A DNA stretch of 64,000 nt, taken from Trichomonas vaginalis G3. Lineage: Eukaryota > Parabasalia > Trichomonadida > Trichomonadidae. This document shows, one piece after another, positions 48,616-59,700 of this stretch. The notes beneath the pieces are model-generated. The model was not told the origin of the DNA. It saw only the letters and a list, made by a program, of their open reading frames with translations, and searched no databases. The first letter of the stretch is position 1, and the number at the start of each line of letters is the position of its first letter. The stretch is taken from positions 14,393,962 to 14,457,961 of the forward strand of contig NC_067208.1 in NCBI RefSeq assembly GCF_026262505.1, written 5' to 3'. The position numbers and the translations under genes are program-made.

Positions 48616-50700
48616 ATGATTAAACAACAGCAACCACAGCAACTTAAGACACAGACCATTACATACGCCACATATGCATATAATTCAAAGACGGCAGAAC
48701 AAACGCAAAGGTTGAAATATGGAGATTTGGAGATAGTATTGAAAAATGACCATTTCGAATTCGTTTGCAAAGGTGGTGCAGTGATATCAAATATAAAAGA
48801 AATTTTATTTATGAATTCAAAAATTAAAGGTATAACGGATGATATAACATCAATTCCACCAGAAGAACAAAGATATTACGCATTAAATGCATTTCCTAAA
48901 GTTTTGAAGATTGGAAGATTTAATTTAAATGAGGAATTCATAAAAGGTTTCCTAAATGACATAATGAAGAAAGCAGATAAGGAATATGTGGCTAGTGAGT
49001 TAATGAAGAAGGCAAATTTGGTTTATGTTGATGAAAAAGATAATGAAATTAAAGAAAGGGTTGAATGGTATCATGAATGGACATTGGAGACTTTTAAAGT
49101 TAAAGCTGATACAGGATGGGTTTCAGGATGTTTAGACCTTAAAGCAGATAAAACTTATGTTAACAATGAGTTAGAGAAGAAAGCAGATAAGGAAAAAGTT
49201 ATTTCATTCATTAATACTGAGTTAGCAAAGAAAGCTGATATATCATTTGTTAATGAAGAAATAAAACAATCAGAGGTCTATTTTACTCCACCATTTTTAA
49301 ATTTTATGAAATCATCAGATAAAACCTTTGATATAGATTCTTTTGAATGGATATGTTTCGATGGAGTGACCATGTATTTATTTTATACAGGTGGAGTGCT
49401 TTATTATTTTAAAACAAATGATTTTAAAAACTATGAATCATTTACTCCATCTGTTTGGAATCCTGATACACGAAAGCCAATCATTAATCCAAGAATTTTA
49501 TATGTTGAATATAATAACGGTAAATTTATGGGAATGATAACAGTTGGAGATGATTTTTGCCCTTGTTATTCATTCGATTGTATCCAATGGTTCAAATGTA
49601 ATTTAAATCAAGATGCTAAATTTAAATATCCAAATAATCCTATTAGATGTGTTAATAATAAATGGGTACTAATTTATGAAGTCAATCAAATTTTCATTAG
49701 TGAGGATGGGATAAATTATTATATGTTTAGTATGATGTCATCAGATTTGAAAATTGATTATACAAGTAAGTGGTATTACATTAACAGCATGTATTTTATC
49801 CTACAAAATGATAAAATTTATAGATCATCTTCAATACCACAAGGTCAATTTGAACAAATTTTTCAAGCTGATGGAGACATTGAAGCTTTATGTTATGGAT
49901 CAAATGTTTATGTTCTCGTTTCAGGTGGTATGGTCTATTCATATCCTGTAAGTTATAACAGACATATTTATTTATCACAGGATTTATCAAATTGGGAATT
50001 GGTTTATTCATTCACTCCAAAACTTACTCGAAATTATAAATTTACAAATTTATTTTATATTGATGGGTATTTCATTGCTTTAGGATGTGGTGATTTAGTA
50101 AATATCAGTAGTGATGGAAGAAACTGGTCTGAAATCACAAAATTTCAAGATGTTAGAAAAGCAATTTTCAAAAATAATACGTTAATATTGATAACAAGAC
50201 CAGTTTTAAATACTCACCCAGTTTCAATATTATATAATAAATTCAATATTCATAATGGATTAAATACAATTCTTGAGATGATTTACCCCATTGGTTCTAT
50301 TTATACGTCAATGAATTCAACAAATCCCGCAAATGTTTTAGGCTTTGGTACGTGGAAGCAGATTGTAGACAAATTCTTATACTGTGCTAACTCTTCAAAG
50401 CAAACAGGTGGTTCGAAGAAAATTAAAGAAGCAAACCTTCCACCGCACACTCATACAGGAACTACAAACTTTTCTGGCGACCATAGCCACTCATTAAGAG
50501 ACCACCCATTATACAACTCAGAATATTATGCTGGCAATGACGTTTTATCTCCAGATTATAACCATTCGGCAAAAAAGACTTTTCGACCAACTGAACCAGG
50601 AGGAAATCATGTCCATACTTTCACAACAAATCCAACAGGCTTGGGTAAAGATTACATGCCACCATTTATGACTGTATTCGCATGGTATAGAGTTCAATGA
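48616..50700 (+). CDS. Tail-fibre-like protein with collar domain (long form)
   Basis: A 694-residue protein that looks whole. The head (about 1-115) matches the short form in Polinton 1 almost exactly. Shaft repeats are fewer. Then, from about residue 220 to 550, comes a domain absent from the other copy: aromatic-rich blades such as FEWICFDGVTMYLFYTGGVL, YSFDCIQWFKCNL, KWVLIYEVNQIFISEDGINY and LVNISSDGRNWSEITKF. The D(G/C)..W pattern resembles Asp-box propeller proteins, an inference. The collar returns at about 560 (YPIGSIYTSMNSTNP, LGFGTWKQIVDKFLYC, LPPHTHTG, HVHTF, YMPPFMTVFAWYRV). Probably a receptor-binding fibre. Confidence 0.8.
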   Translation: MIKQQQPQQLKTQTITYATYAYNSKTAEQTQRLKYGDLEIVLKNDHFEFVCKGGAVISNIKEILFMNSKIKGITDDITSIPPEEQRYYALNAFPKVLKIGRFNLNEEFIKGFLNDIMKKADKEYVASELMKKANLVYVDEKDNEIKERVEWYHEWTLETFKVKADTGWVSGCLDLKADKTYVNNELEKKADKEKVISFINTELAKKADISFVNEEIKQSEVYFTPPFLNFMKSSDKTFDIDSFEWICFDGVTMYLFYTGGVLYYFKTNDFKNYESFTPSVWNPDTRKPIINPRILYVEYNNGKFMGMITVGDDFCPCYSFDCIQWFKCNLNQDAKFKYPNNPIRCVNNKWVLIYEVNQIFISEDGINYYMFSMMSSDLKIDYTSKWYYINSMYFILQNDKIYRSSSIPQGQFEQIFQADGDIEALCYGSNVYVLVSGGMVYSYPVSYNRHIYLSQDLSNWELVYSFTPKLTRNYKFTNLFYIDGYFIALGCGDLVNISSDGRNWSEITKFQDVRKAIFKNNTLILITRPVLNTHPVSILYNKFNIHNGLNTILEMIYPIGSIYTSMNSTNPANVLGFGTWKQIVDKFLYCANSSKQTGGSKKIKEANLPPHTHTGTTNFSGDHSHSLRDHPLYNSEYYAGNDVLSPDYNHSAKKTFRPTEPGGNHVHTFTTNPTGLGKDYMPPFMTVFAWYRVQ

Positions 50701-50754
50701 ACGCTCGTCGACATAAGATTTTATAAATTGCACATTTGACGTAAATTCATTTCC

Positions 50755-52097
50755 CCAGTTATTCAATAATTAATTATTTTTGAATAACTGATGAGGTCAC
50801 CGGGTCACCAGGTCACCAGGTAATTTAACTTCTCTGAAAAAATGAGACAACATGACATTTTGACAACATCACAGGAGGAAGGCGGTTATGACTTATTTTT
50901 GAAGAACTGAAGGTGTCACTACGTCACCATGTGTCACTCGGTTAATTAACTTCTCTGAAAAATTGTGACAACATGACATTTTGACAACATAGTGGGATTA
51001 ATGAGGAAGGTATTTATTAATTATTTTTGAATAACTGATGAGGTCACCAGGTCACCAGGTCACCAGGTAATTTAACTTCTCTGAAAAAATGAGACAACAT
51101 GACATTTTGACAACATCACAGGAGGAAGGCGGTTATGACTTATTTTTGAAGAACTGAAGGTGTCACTACGTCACCATGTGTCACTCGGTTAATTAACTTC
51201 TCTGAAAAATTGTGACAACATGACATTTTGACAACATAGTGGGATTAATGAGGAAGGTATTTATTAATTATTTTTGAATAACTGATGAGGTCACCGGGTC
51301 ACCAGGTCACCAGGTAATTTAACTTCTCTGAAAAAATGAGACAACATGACATTTTGACAACATCACAGGAGGAAGGCGGTTATGACTTATTTTTGAAGAA
51401 CTGAAGGTGTCACTACGTCACCATGTGTCACTCGGTTAATTAACTTCTCTGAAAAATTGTGACAACATGACATTTTGACAACATAGTGGGATTAATGAGG
51501 AAGGTATTTATTAATTATTTTTGAATAACTGATGAGGTCACCAGGTCACCAGGTCACCAGGTAATTTAACTTCTCTGAAAAAATGAGACAACATGACATT
51601 TTGACAACATCACAGGAGGAAGGCGGTTATGACTTATTTTTGAAGAACTGAAGGTGTCACTACGTCACCATGTGTCACTCGGTTAATTAACTTCTCTGAA
51701 AAATTGTGACAACATGACATTTTGACAACATCACAGGAGGAAGGCGGTTATGACTTATTTTTGAAGAACTGAAGGGGTCACCAGGTCACCAGGTCACCAG
51801 GTCATTTAACTTCTCTGAAAAAATGAGACAACATGACATTTTGACAACATAGTGGGATTAATGAGGAAGGTATTTATTAATTATTTTTGAATAACTGATG
51901 AGGTCACCAGGTCACCAGGTCACCAGGTAATTTAACTTCTCTGAAAAAATGAGACAACATGACATTTTGACAACATCACAGGAGGAAGGCGGTTATGACT
52001 TATTTTTGAAGAACTGAAGGTGTCACTACGTCACCATGTGTCACTCGGTTAATTAACTTCTCTGAAAAATTGTGACAACATGACATTTTGACAACAG
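50755..52097. repeat. Eleven-unit minisatellite before the helicase
   Basis: Eleven units of about 120 bp. Two types mostly alternate. Type A has runs of the 8-mer GGTCACCA and then AACTTCTCTGAAAAAATGAG; type B has GGTGTCACTACGTCACCATG and CTGAAAAATTGTGACAACA. All end in ACATGACATTTTGACAACA. One inverted unit lies beyond the helicase at 54518-54620. Dense iterated sites next to a replication helicase suggest a replication origin or a regulatory array. Confidence 0.92.
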
Positions 52098-52169
52098 TCA
52101 TGGAAATTTGATGCAGCCCAAAAATAAAGTTAGTTTTAAAATTATTTTTATTTTTTTATTCCTATATAA

Positions 52170-54482
52170 ATGACAGCAACAAACAACAACAGCAACTTTA
52201 TCGTTTCTGATGAAAAAGTTATTGATTCATTAGCTGAGGAATTAGTTGTGGCAGAAACTAAAACCCTCAACGAAAGAATTGGTGAAAACAAGATTGATTT
52301 ACATAACTACCTCAAACACGATGGAGGAAGAGGAAGGAAAACTGGTACAGCTTTATTAGTAAATAAAATATCAAATTTAACGATTATAGATGTTGATATC
52401 AATAAATCATACAATGATGAACTTAAAGAAACAGTTAGAAAAGACATTTTATCAAAACTTTTGGATAAAGATGTTATCGTTAAAACCGCTTCAGGAGGTC
52501 TTCACATTTATTGTAACACTAATTTCTTCTATTCAGTTTCGAACAGAATGATTAAATGCTATTCCTGCAATGATTACGATATTGATATAATGACTTCTAT
52601 TGATGATTCAAAGCGTTCTTTAGTAGTTATGGCTGATTCAAGAGTTCGCAAGAATGCAACAGAACCAATCAAAACATACTCATTCATTCGTGGAAGTTAT
52701 GACTCAACATTAACCAGAACGGTGAATGATATATTAAATGATTTGAATATTAAGGTAAGAGTTGAACAGAAGAACGAAGAAATAAAGACTATCATGAATG
52801 AAAACAAAAATGTAAACATTGACGATAAACTCGCCCAGAGCATAGTTGATGGTATTAGTGATTTTGAAGTACATAATGACGGTGGAAACATGAATTTAGA
52901 AAAAGAAGTTACATTATTCACACTGTTTCAAGCAATTAATTCGTTACCTAATCATTTAATTAATGAAGCATACGATAACGTTTATAACTTCTGCAGCTTA
53001 ACTGAAAATGCAAAAAGTAATTTTGAAAAAGCACGTAGTAGATATGCACATTTAATGACTTCTCCATTTGTTTTAGTGAAGATTCTAAAACTATATCAAA
53101 AGGAATATTATGATGAATATGTTTTGCCTTTATTACGTAAGCCAAAAATAACATTTGATATCAAACTTGATGACTCGTTTTTGATAACAGATATTAGACG
53201 CAAGGCTGAAAAACATCAGTATAAAAACAGTTCTGAAGTAATTGAGGATTTATCACGTGTAATCCGTTTTGTAGATTGTGGAAATAAATACTTCATTCAA
53301 AAAGATTACAACATACACGACAAAATGAATCAAATATCATTCGTTCTTCAATCAAACATGAAAGAGTCACTCAAAATGATTAAATTATTTAAAGAAGAAG
53401 GTAAAACCATAACAGCATGGGATGTACTACTAAATCAATTGTCTTCATTAACCGTTAAGGGTGTTTGCTTTAAATCTGATTCCCCAGATGTTTTCTCAAC
53501 GTTTCAAGGTTATAAATACAACATTCTCGAAAAACCAGATTACTCAAAAATTGAGATGTTTATGAATTTCATTAAAGAAGCCATTTGTGATAATAACGAT
53601 GAAGTGTATAAATACCTTCTCGGCTGGATTGCATCAATGATTCAACATCCTGGAATCAAGAATGAAACAGCAATTATTTTGAAAGGACTTCAGGGAACAG
53701 GTAAAAACAGATTTACAGACATTATTTCTGAACTTCTCGCTGGTTATTCATGCAAAAACATTACCGAAATAGGTGAGCTAACGGGTAATTTCAATTCAGT
53801 AGTTGAAAATAAAATGTTTCTTGTACTTAATGAACTCAAGAATGTAGGTGAAGATAGACTCGCAAACTTCAACGCTTTGAAATTAATTATAACGGATAAT
53901 GAGATTAGAATTAATGAAAAGAATCAACCCAGAAGAACAGCACAGAACGTTGCAAACTTCATTTTCGTAACTAATAACGTTTACCCTGTCAAAATTGAAG
54001 TTGGAGACAGAAGATACGTAGTTTTAAGAGTTAATGGTAAATTTAAGGGTCAATTTGATTACTTCAAGAATTTAATGGATTCATGCACTAAGGAATTTTA
54101 TGATAATTTACTAACATATTTTATGCAATATGACATTTCATCATTTAATGTACGAATCATACCGATGACTGAAGCCAAACAAGATTTAATTGAATTATCA
54201 TCAAATCCTTTAGATGTATGGATAAATACACATTATGATGAATTGTGTGCAGGTATGACATGTAAAAATGCTCTATTCTGCAAACCATCAGACATGAAAG
54301 ACAAAAACTTTCAAATGAGCATTAAAGATAAATGTGATAAGAAACAGAGAAGAATAGATGGTAAACAAACATGGTGTTATGTTTGGAAAGAAGAAATGAA
54401 AGGATTATATAAACAGGTTGAACCAAACGATAATGAGGATTCATTTACTGACGATGAAATACCTGTAAATGAAGCTTTATAA
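52170..54482 (+). CDS. Polinton PrimPol/SF3 primase-helicase
   Basis: A 770-residue protein that looks whole. The N-terminal primase-polymerase domain has TIIDVDIN (D74, D76) and TASGGLH (about 106-112), the metal and nucleotide motifs of archaeo-eukaryotic primases. The C-terminal superfamily 3 helicase has Walker A GLQGTGKN at about 508-515, Walker B MFLVLNEL at about 549-556, and motif C in NFIFVTNNVYPVKI. This is the D5-like replication protein of large DNA viruses, virophages and Polinton-like viruses. It would prime and unwind during replication. Repeat arrays flank it on both sides. Start context TTTTTTTATTCCTATATAAATG is of the element's own type. Confidence 0.88.
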   Translation: MTATNNNSNFIVSDEKVIDSLAEELVVAETKTLNERIGENKIDLHNYLKHDGGRGRKTGTALLVNKISNLTIIDVDINKSYNDELKETVRKDILSKLLDKDVIVKTASGGLHIYCNTNFFYSVSNRMIKCYSCNDYDIDIMTSIDDSKRSLVVMADSRVRKNATEPIKTYSFIRGSYDSTLTRTVNDILNDLNIKVRVEQKNEEIKTIMNENKNVNIDDKLAQSIVDGISDFEVHNDGGNMNLEKEVTLFTLFQAINSLPNHLINEAYDNVYNFCSLTENAKSNFEKARSRYAHLMTSPFVLVKILKLYQKEYYDEYVLPLLRKPKITFDIKLDDSFLITDIRRKAEKHQYKNSSEVIEDLSRVIRFVDCGNKYFIQKDYNIHDKMNQISFVLQSNMKESLKMIKLFKEEGKTITAWDVLLNQLSSLTVKGVCFKSDSPDVFSTFQGYKYNILEKPDYSKIEMFMNFIKEAICDNNDEVYKYLLGWIASMIQHPGIKNETAIILKGLQGTGKNRFTDIISELLAGYSCKNITEIGELTGNFNSVVENKMFLVLNELKNVGEDRLANFNALKLIITDNEIRINEKNQPRRTAQNVANFIFVTNNVYPVKIEVGDRRYVVLRVNGKFKGQFDYFKNLMDSCTKEFYDNLLTYFMQYDISSFNVRIIPMTEAKQDLIELSSNPLDVWINTHYDELCAGMTCKNALFCKPSDMKDKNFQMSIKDKCDKKQRRIDGKQTWCYVWKEEMKGLYKQVEPNDNEDSFTDDEIPVNEAL

Positions 54483-54517
54483 AGTATGATTTGAATTTAT
54501 TTTTGCATTAATCCTGC

Positions 54518-54620
54518 TGTGTTGTCAAAATGTCATGTTGTCAGTAATTTTAAGAGAAGTTAATTAACCGAGTGACACATGGTGACGTAGTGACACCTTC
54601 AGTTCTTCAAAAATAATTAA
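54518..54620 (-). repeat. Inverted single unit of the minisatellite
   Basis: Reverse complement of a type B unit (TGTTGTCAAAATGTCATGTTG, then GAGTGACACATGGTGACGTA). Lies just after the helicase stop, so the helicase gene is bracketed by the repeat in opposite orientations. Confidence 0.88.
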
Positions 54621-54686
54621 TTATTGAATAACCTAAAAACCATTAACGATAAAATAACTGATAACAAATTTTTATTTTTATCATAA

Positions 54687-54797
54687 ATGAATACCCCACA
54701 AGCTCAAAATTTACCACGAATCATAACAAGGGAGGAAATGATAAAAATGATGCAAGAACAAATTAAAAACAACAAACCACGAAAACCGAGAAGATGA
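54687..54797 (+). CDS. Tiny basic Polinton protein, 36 residues
   Basis: MNTPQAQNLPRIITREEMIK, then MMQEQIKNNKPRKPRR and a TGA. Preceded by TTTTTATTTTTATCATAA, the kind of leader seen before other genes of the element, which supports it as real. A basic tail could bind nucleic acid. Function unknown. Confidence 0.5.
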   Translation: MNTPQAQNLPRIITREEMIKMMQEQIKNNKPRKPRR

Positions 54798-54807
54798 GGA
54801 ATAAAAA

Positions 54808-55071
54808 TTAAATTTGGATAGAGTTTAAAAATTCATCTTTATTAAATTCATCTCTTCCAACCAATTTATTTATTCTATTAAATTCTTTTATTTTTGCTTC
54901 ACTCAGTTTAAGGATTGAACGGTAAGTTTCTAATTTTTCGATTATTTCTTTATCGTTTTCAACCCCACCGCATTGTGGCTTCTTTTTGTAATAGCATATT
55001 TTTGATTTAATTCTGTTTAGTTTCTTTTTATATTCATCGTCTGGACTCTTGGATGCTTCGTTGTCACTCAT
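54808..55071 (-). CDS. Polinton small coiled-coil protein, 87 residues
   Basis: MSDNEASKSPDDEYKKKLNR, then a helix-rich body with a CGG and ending DEFNKDEFLNSIQI. Start context TTTATTTCGTAAGAAATGAGTG closely matches that of the two genes at the terminal-repeat borders. Function unknown. Convergent with the 36-residue gene. Confidence 0.6.
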   Translation of the reverse strand: MSDNEASKSPDDEYKKKLNRIKSKICYYKKKPQCGGVENDKEIIEKLETYRSILKLSEAKIKEFNRINKLVGRDEFNKDEFLNSIQI

Positions 55072-55099
55072 TTCTTACGAAATAAAAAAATTAAATATT

Positions 55100-56560
55100 A
55101 TTTAAATATAATGGAGTAATAAAATAAATCGGAATTTCTATTAATTTATTGTTAACCTCAACTAATGCATTGCCGTTAATATATCTAACAAATTCAGCTA
55201 TTGTGTCAAATCTTCGTCTTCTTTTTGTCATTGATTTATCAGTTTTTCCATAATCGAGATGAATTAAAACTTTATCCCTTGTTTAAAATTCATGAGCCCC
55301 GAATTAATTTGTTCACGTTTAACATCATTCAACCTTTCCATTTGCTTTCTAATATATTCCCATTCTTTTGAAATATCATTTTTCATTTCCACCGGTTTCA
55401 TGTTTATTGTTCTATGCCATGTATTATTGTAATAATATACTAACTGCTGTATGATGGAGTCATGATTTCCATCCCAGTATATCTGACCGTTAACCCCTAA
55501 CGCATCTCTAAGAGTTCTCATTACCGCATCAACTATTTTATTATGAAACGTATATGGAGAGGATGAAAAGTAAAAATTAATTTGTGGGAAATAATGAGTC
55601 ATAGCTGCCTGAAATCCTTTATCACCATCACCCCTGATATTATCTACTCTTTCATGATCTAGTAAGTATTGAATAGCTCTTCTTGTTTCCTGTTCTGTTT
55701 TCCCTTTCACTGGAATGCAATATAAATATCTGGTGTTAATGTTAATGGCAAATAAATAAGTAACGTTTCCTTTTGAATATTCTAAATGATCGATTTCATA
55801 TGAATATGGATATGGTGCAAATGAAGGGCGACTAAATTTTTCCTTTAACGGTTGAATTTTTGGGTCAATTGGTTTATTTAATATCTTGAAATCCTTTTTA
55901 AAATCTTTTTGTTTCTTTAATGTTTGAAATGGATATAATAAAGTGAATGATGAAGGATTAACTGAAGGAGGAGGCGGTTTTGGTGTTGCAGGTACTGTCG
56001 TTAGAGGTTTTGGTGTTGCAAGTGGTTTAATTTTATCTGCTTTGATTTTGGATGATGAAGTTTTGGAATTCATTCCTTCCTTCATTAATTCTGGATGTAT
56101 TCTATTCATTTGTTTTAAATATGCTGTATATAAAGGTTTAAATACTTTCCCGCTTCGAGTTTATGTTGAAGGATGAATTCCAAAAGTTGATCTTCATTTA
56201 AAAGTCGGGCTGAATATGGTTTAACTAATGAATCATAAATTAAAGCTTGTGCTCATTTATGGTCTGAAGGACCTGGGCGTTTTGCACCTTTTGTTTTTGC
56301 TCCTTTTGCTTTTGCGGCTCAGGATTATATAATTTATATATATTCATCAATATCTTCTTCTGTTAATACTTTATTTTTAAATCTTTCAATTGTTTTGTGT
56401 GATTTAGTTTTTCCCTTTGAATATTCATTATTTTTTATTTTGTCTTTAATTTTAGAAATTATTTTATTATGATATTTCAAAATTTCATTTTTATAATATG
56501 GATAATAATATCCATATCATCACCCGTTATATTATTATATTATATTTTTGGAGATATGAT
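55100..56560 (-). pseudogene. Polinton integrase (retroviral-type, rve) region, broken
   Basis: Minus-strand region with the integrase core: YPYSYEIDHLEYSKGNVTYL, DNIRGDGDKGFQAAM, YTFHNKIVDAVMRTLRDALG and YYNNTWHRTINMKP, followed by a C-terminal part like the chromo-type tails of these enzymes. The enzyme would insert the element and create 6-bp target duplications. Broken here (a few breaks). Confidence 0.8.
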
Positions 56561-56739
56561 TTTAATTCATAATAAGAAAATTTTGATTAAGTACTAAATC
56601 ATCAATTAAATTTTTAAATCTGGTTATCCATTTATATAAAAATAAAATAAATGTTTTAAGGGTGCCCACCTCTTTGAATCATAGTATCAAAACATCATTA
56701 ACGGTTCCTTTTGTCTCTTCTGTGGCATTTTATTAAATA

Positions 56740-59700
56740 AATGGCATACAACATCCATTTTCACAACACACAGCCTTAGTGTGTGCTCCTGTTAATGCAG
56801 TCTTACCAATTGTTAAGCGAGTCATTGACCCATTTTTAAGTTGTAAATTAATATTCTGACCATCAAATATCACTTTATCATTTATTATATCCAAATAATT
56901 TTTAGGTGTTAATTGTTTATTTTGTCGTAAACTAAACTCCTTTCATTTTTTGTGCAATCTTTTTAAAATCACTTCCATCAATTGAACCGTTGAATGATGT
57001 ATAACACTTAGGACATAAAGCAACCATGTTATCACCTTGTTTCTCAATTGCTAAACCCAATAACTTCTTCTCATGTGCTTTTTCTTCAGCTTTATTCTTT
57101 AATTTAGGTTTAAATTTCTCATCAAAACAGAAGAAATCAAAAGGTGCGAATTTGTAAATGTTTTTATCATAAAATTGTTTATCGTAACAATTGCTTGAAA
57201 TGCTTGAGTGTTAGGAAGATTTGGGTCGCCAGCGATTGCCCAATAAGATGAATCAGTATCACCTTCAATGAAATGAAAACGATTAACATCATGCATTTAT
57301 ACATAAAATCATAAATGAAAACCAAATACCAGTATTTTGCGTTATCTAAAGTGAAGAATGCCTCTTGTAAACATGTATCACATCTATAAAATCTATCTTT
57401 AAGCATCACTTGATACGTATCTTCACCTATTTCTCTTATGTTTTTAAACTTATTTGACATACATGCAACGCGTGCCTTCTGTGCATTCATTATTTTAGTC
57501 TTTGCGTAATTTTGTGTATTCATTGCATCGTAACCATATGATCCATTAAGTGAAATCTTGCAAAATAAACTTTTTCCTTTATTTCCTTCTAATTCAGCCT
57601 TTTGTCTTTCGTTCATAAATTCGTTCGCAAATTCATTAAAACAAGTGTTTTTCGTAAATGTTAAAATTGATTGAATATCATCAATGATAAAATGAAATCT
57701 GTCTATTAGATACCAAAGATAATAAGAAGAAAATGGTTGATATTGGTTGTGTGTTGATGCTAACTGAGTTAATTTCTCTGTTTCTGGTCAACTGGTAGAT
57801 TGTTTGATTTCATGTAATTATACATAAAACTGCCAATTGTTTTTTCATCTGTGATAATATCTAAGTTTCTTATTATCGGTAAAAAGTTTATGTAATCATT
57901 AATGTATTTTTCATCAATGTGACCCTTTACTTCAGCCACGAATAAAGTATTTTTCTTCTTAATTATTCCCAGTGCTTTTGCTTTCTTTGTTGCTGTATCA
58001 CAAATGATAACACCATTCAATCTTCCCGGCATATACATTTTATGGTCAGTATATTGAATGAAATCATGAGGATTAGATGAAAATGATGAAGGATATAATG
58101 AATTAAAGTCAACACCAACGAAATGAGTCATAATGTTGGTGGTGTCCTCATTTGATACAGTTTTAGTTTCTGGATTATATGAAAGTTTATTAATGTGCGT
58201 GATTCCTTTAAGATTAACACGATGTTGAACATTTGATAGACCACCAGTAATTCCATTACGGAGAATGTGATAAGCTTCAACTGAATCTAAAGTCATTGGT
58301 AAATTATTTTTTAATGCATAATTTCTTAAATTGATTCTTAAACGTTGAACATCTTCATCTTTATTTGATTTTACGACATTGCAATAACAACACATTAACT
58401 GACAATTTTCTTTGGTATGTGGTTTTTCATTATCGATTCTATCCAATGTTGGTTTATTTGCATATGTAAACGCTTTACCACACATTTTGCATTTAGATGA
58501 AAGGATTAAATCGTGATAGTATTGATAGTCATCCATTGAAACATTGTTTTTAGTATCCTTTTGCTTTTTCATCTTGTTTCTTATATGAATCAATTTTATA
58601 TTTCCAATACTTTTTTGTTAATTCAAAACTTGATTCCACATTTTCTTCTTCTGGATATGTTTCGTTAGGATTGAAGTTCTTATATGCTAACGCGTAACGA
58701 ATCATTGATGCATTCGATGATAAAGAAAGATTATGAAGCATGTCAATTTTATAAACAAATGTTTCTTCGATAATTTTATCAATTGGGTCAATCATAATTT
58801 CAACGTCTTTATTGCAATAATGAATAAAATATTCTAATCTATTCTCAAAATTTTTAGCATCATTGAGATATATTTGATAATCTGAATCGGATATAGTTTC
58901 TTGAGTTAATGCTGAATAAAATGAATCTTGAGTGAATGGTTCCACTTTATATAATTCTTCTTCGTAATTCTCCCATGTGATGAATTGATAAGGGAAAAAG
59001 GATTTAACACGTGATTTATTGTTTCCGAAATCTTGAGTGAATTGGTCTAATGTTCCACCCGCTATATAATTTCTGATGTCAATAAATCTTAATTCATATG
59101 GACAGTTTGTTTTCTTTACAATGATTTGCTTAAATTGAGAAGATGAACCCAGCATTGATTTTATTTTCCATTTTGCAGTGTTTAAATCACGAAGAATTAA
59201 ATTTAAATCAAACTTTCCCGAATTAAAACCTATGATATTCACTTTATTGAATTCCTCATCTAAAAGCTCTTTCATTGCTTCCTTTTGTTTCTCATTTAAT
59301 GTATGGGACAAAGTCCCCGCCGTTTGGTCCGTTTGCGGCTTCATTAATTCTTCATATTGTTCAATATTTGATTTAGCAACTAATGAACAGGTTGAAAATA
59401 AAAATTCAATCCAATCAGAGATGAACGAATCACTTGATGTTAAGCAAAAATTCCTCGTAAATGTTTTATCACGGTCTACGACCTCGCCGCTTTGCGGCTT
59501 TATTTTGACAGTTGATGATACCATAAATGGTTTTAAGTAAGCGTTCAAAGTTGCACATTCAGAAAGTTGAAGTTCTTCTTTAGTCTCTAATGTTTCGAAG
59601 TCAAAAGTAATATAATATCTTGTTGGTTTATAATATTCCTGCAAATTATGTGCTAATAGCCATTGATATATCTTCTGTTTCGTGATATGTGGTGCATATG

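Noticed and set aside
56656-56672. TTAAGGGTGCCCACC as another TTAA-element end
   Set aside because: Similar to the left end of the 37940-38979 element but no matching right end or TTAA partner was found nearby.
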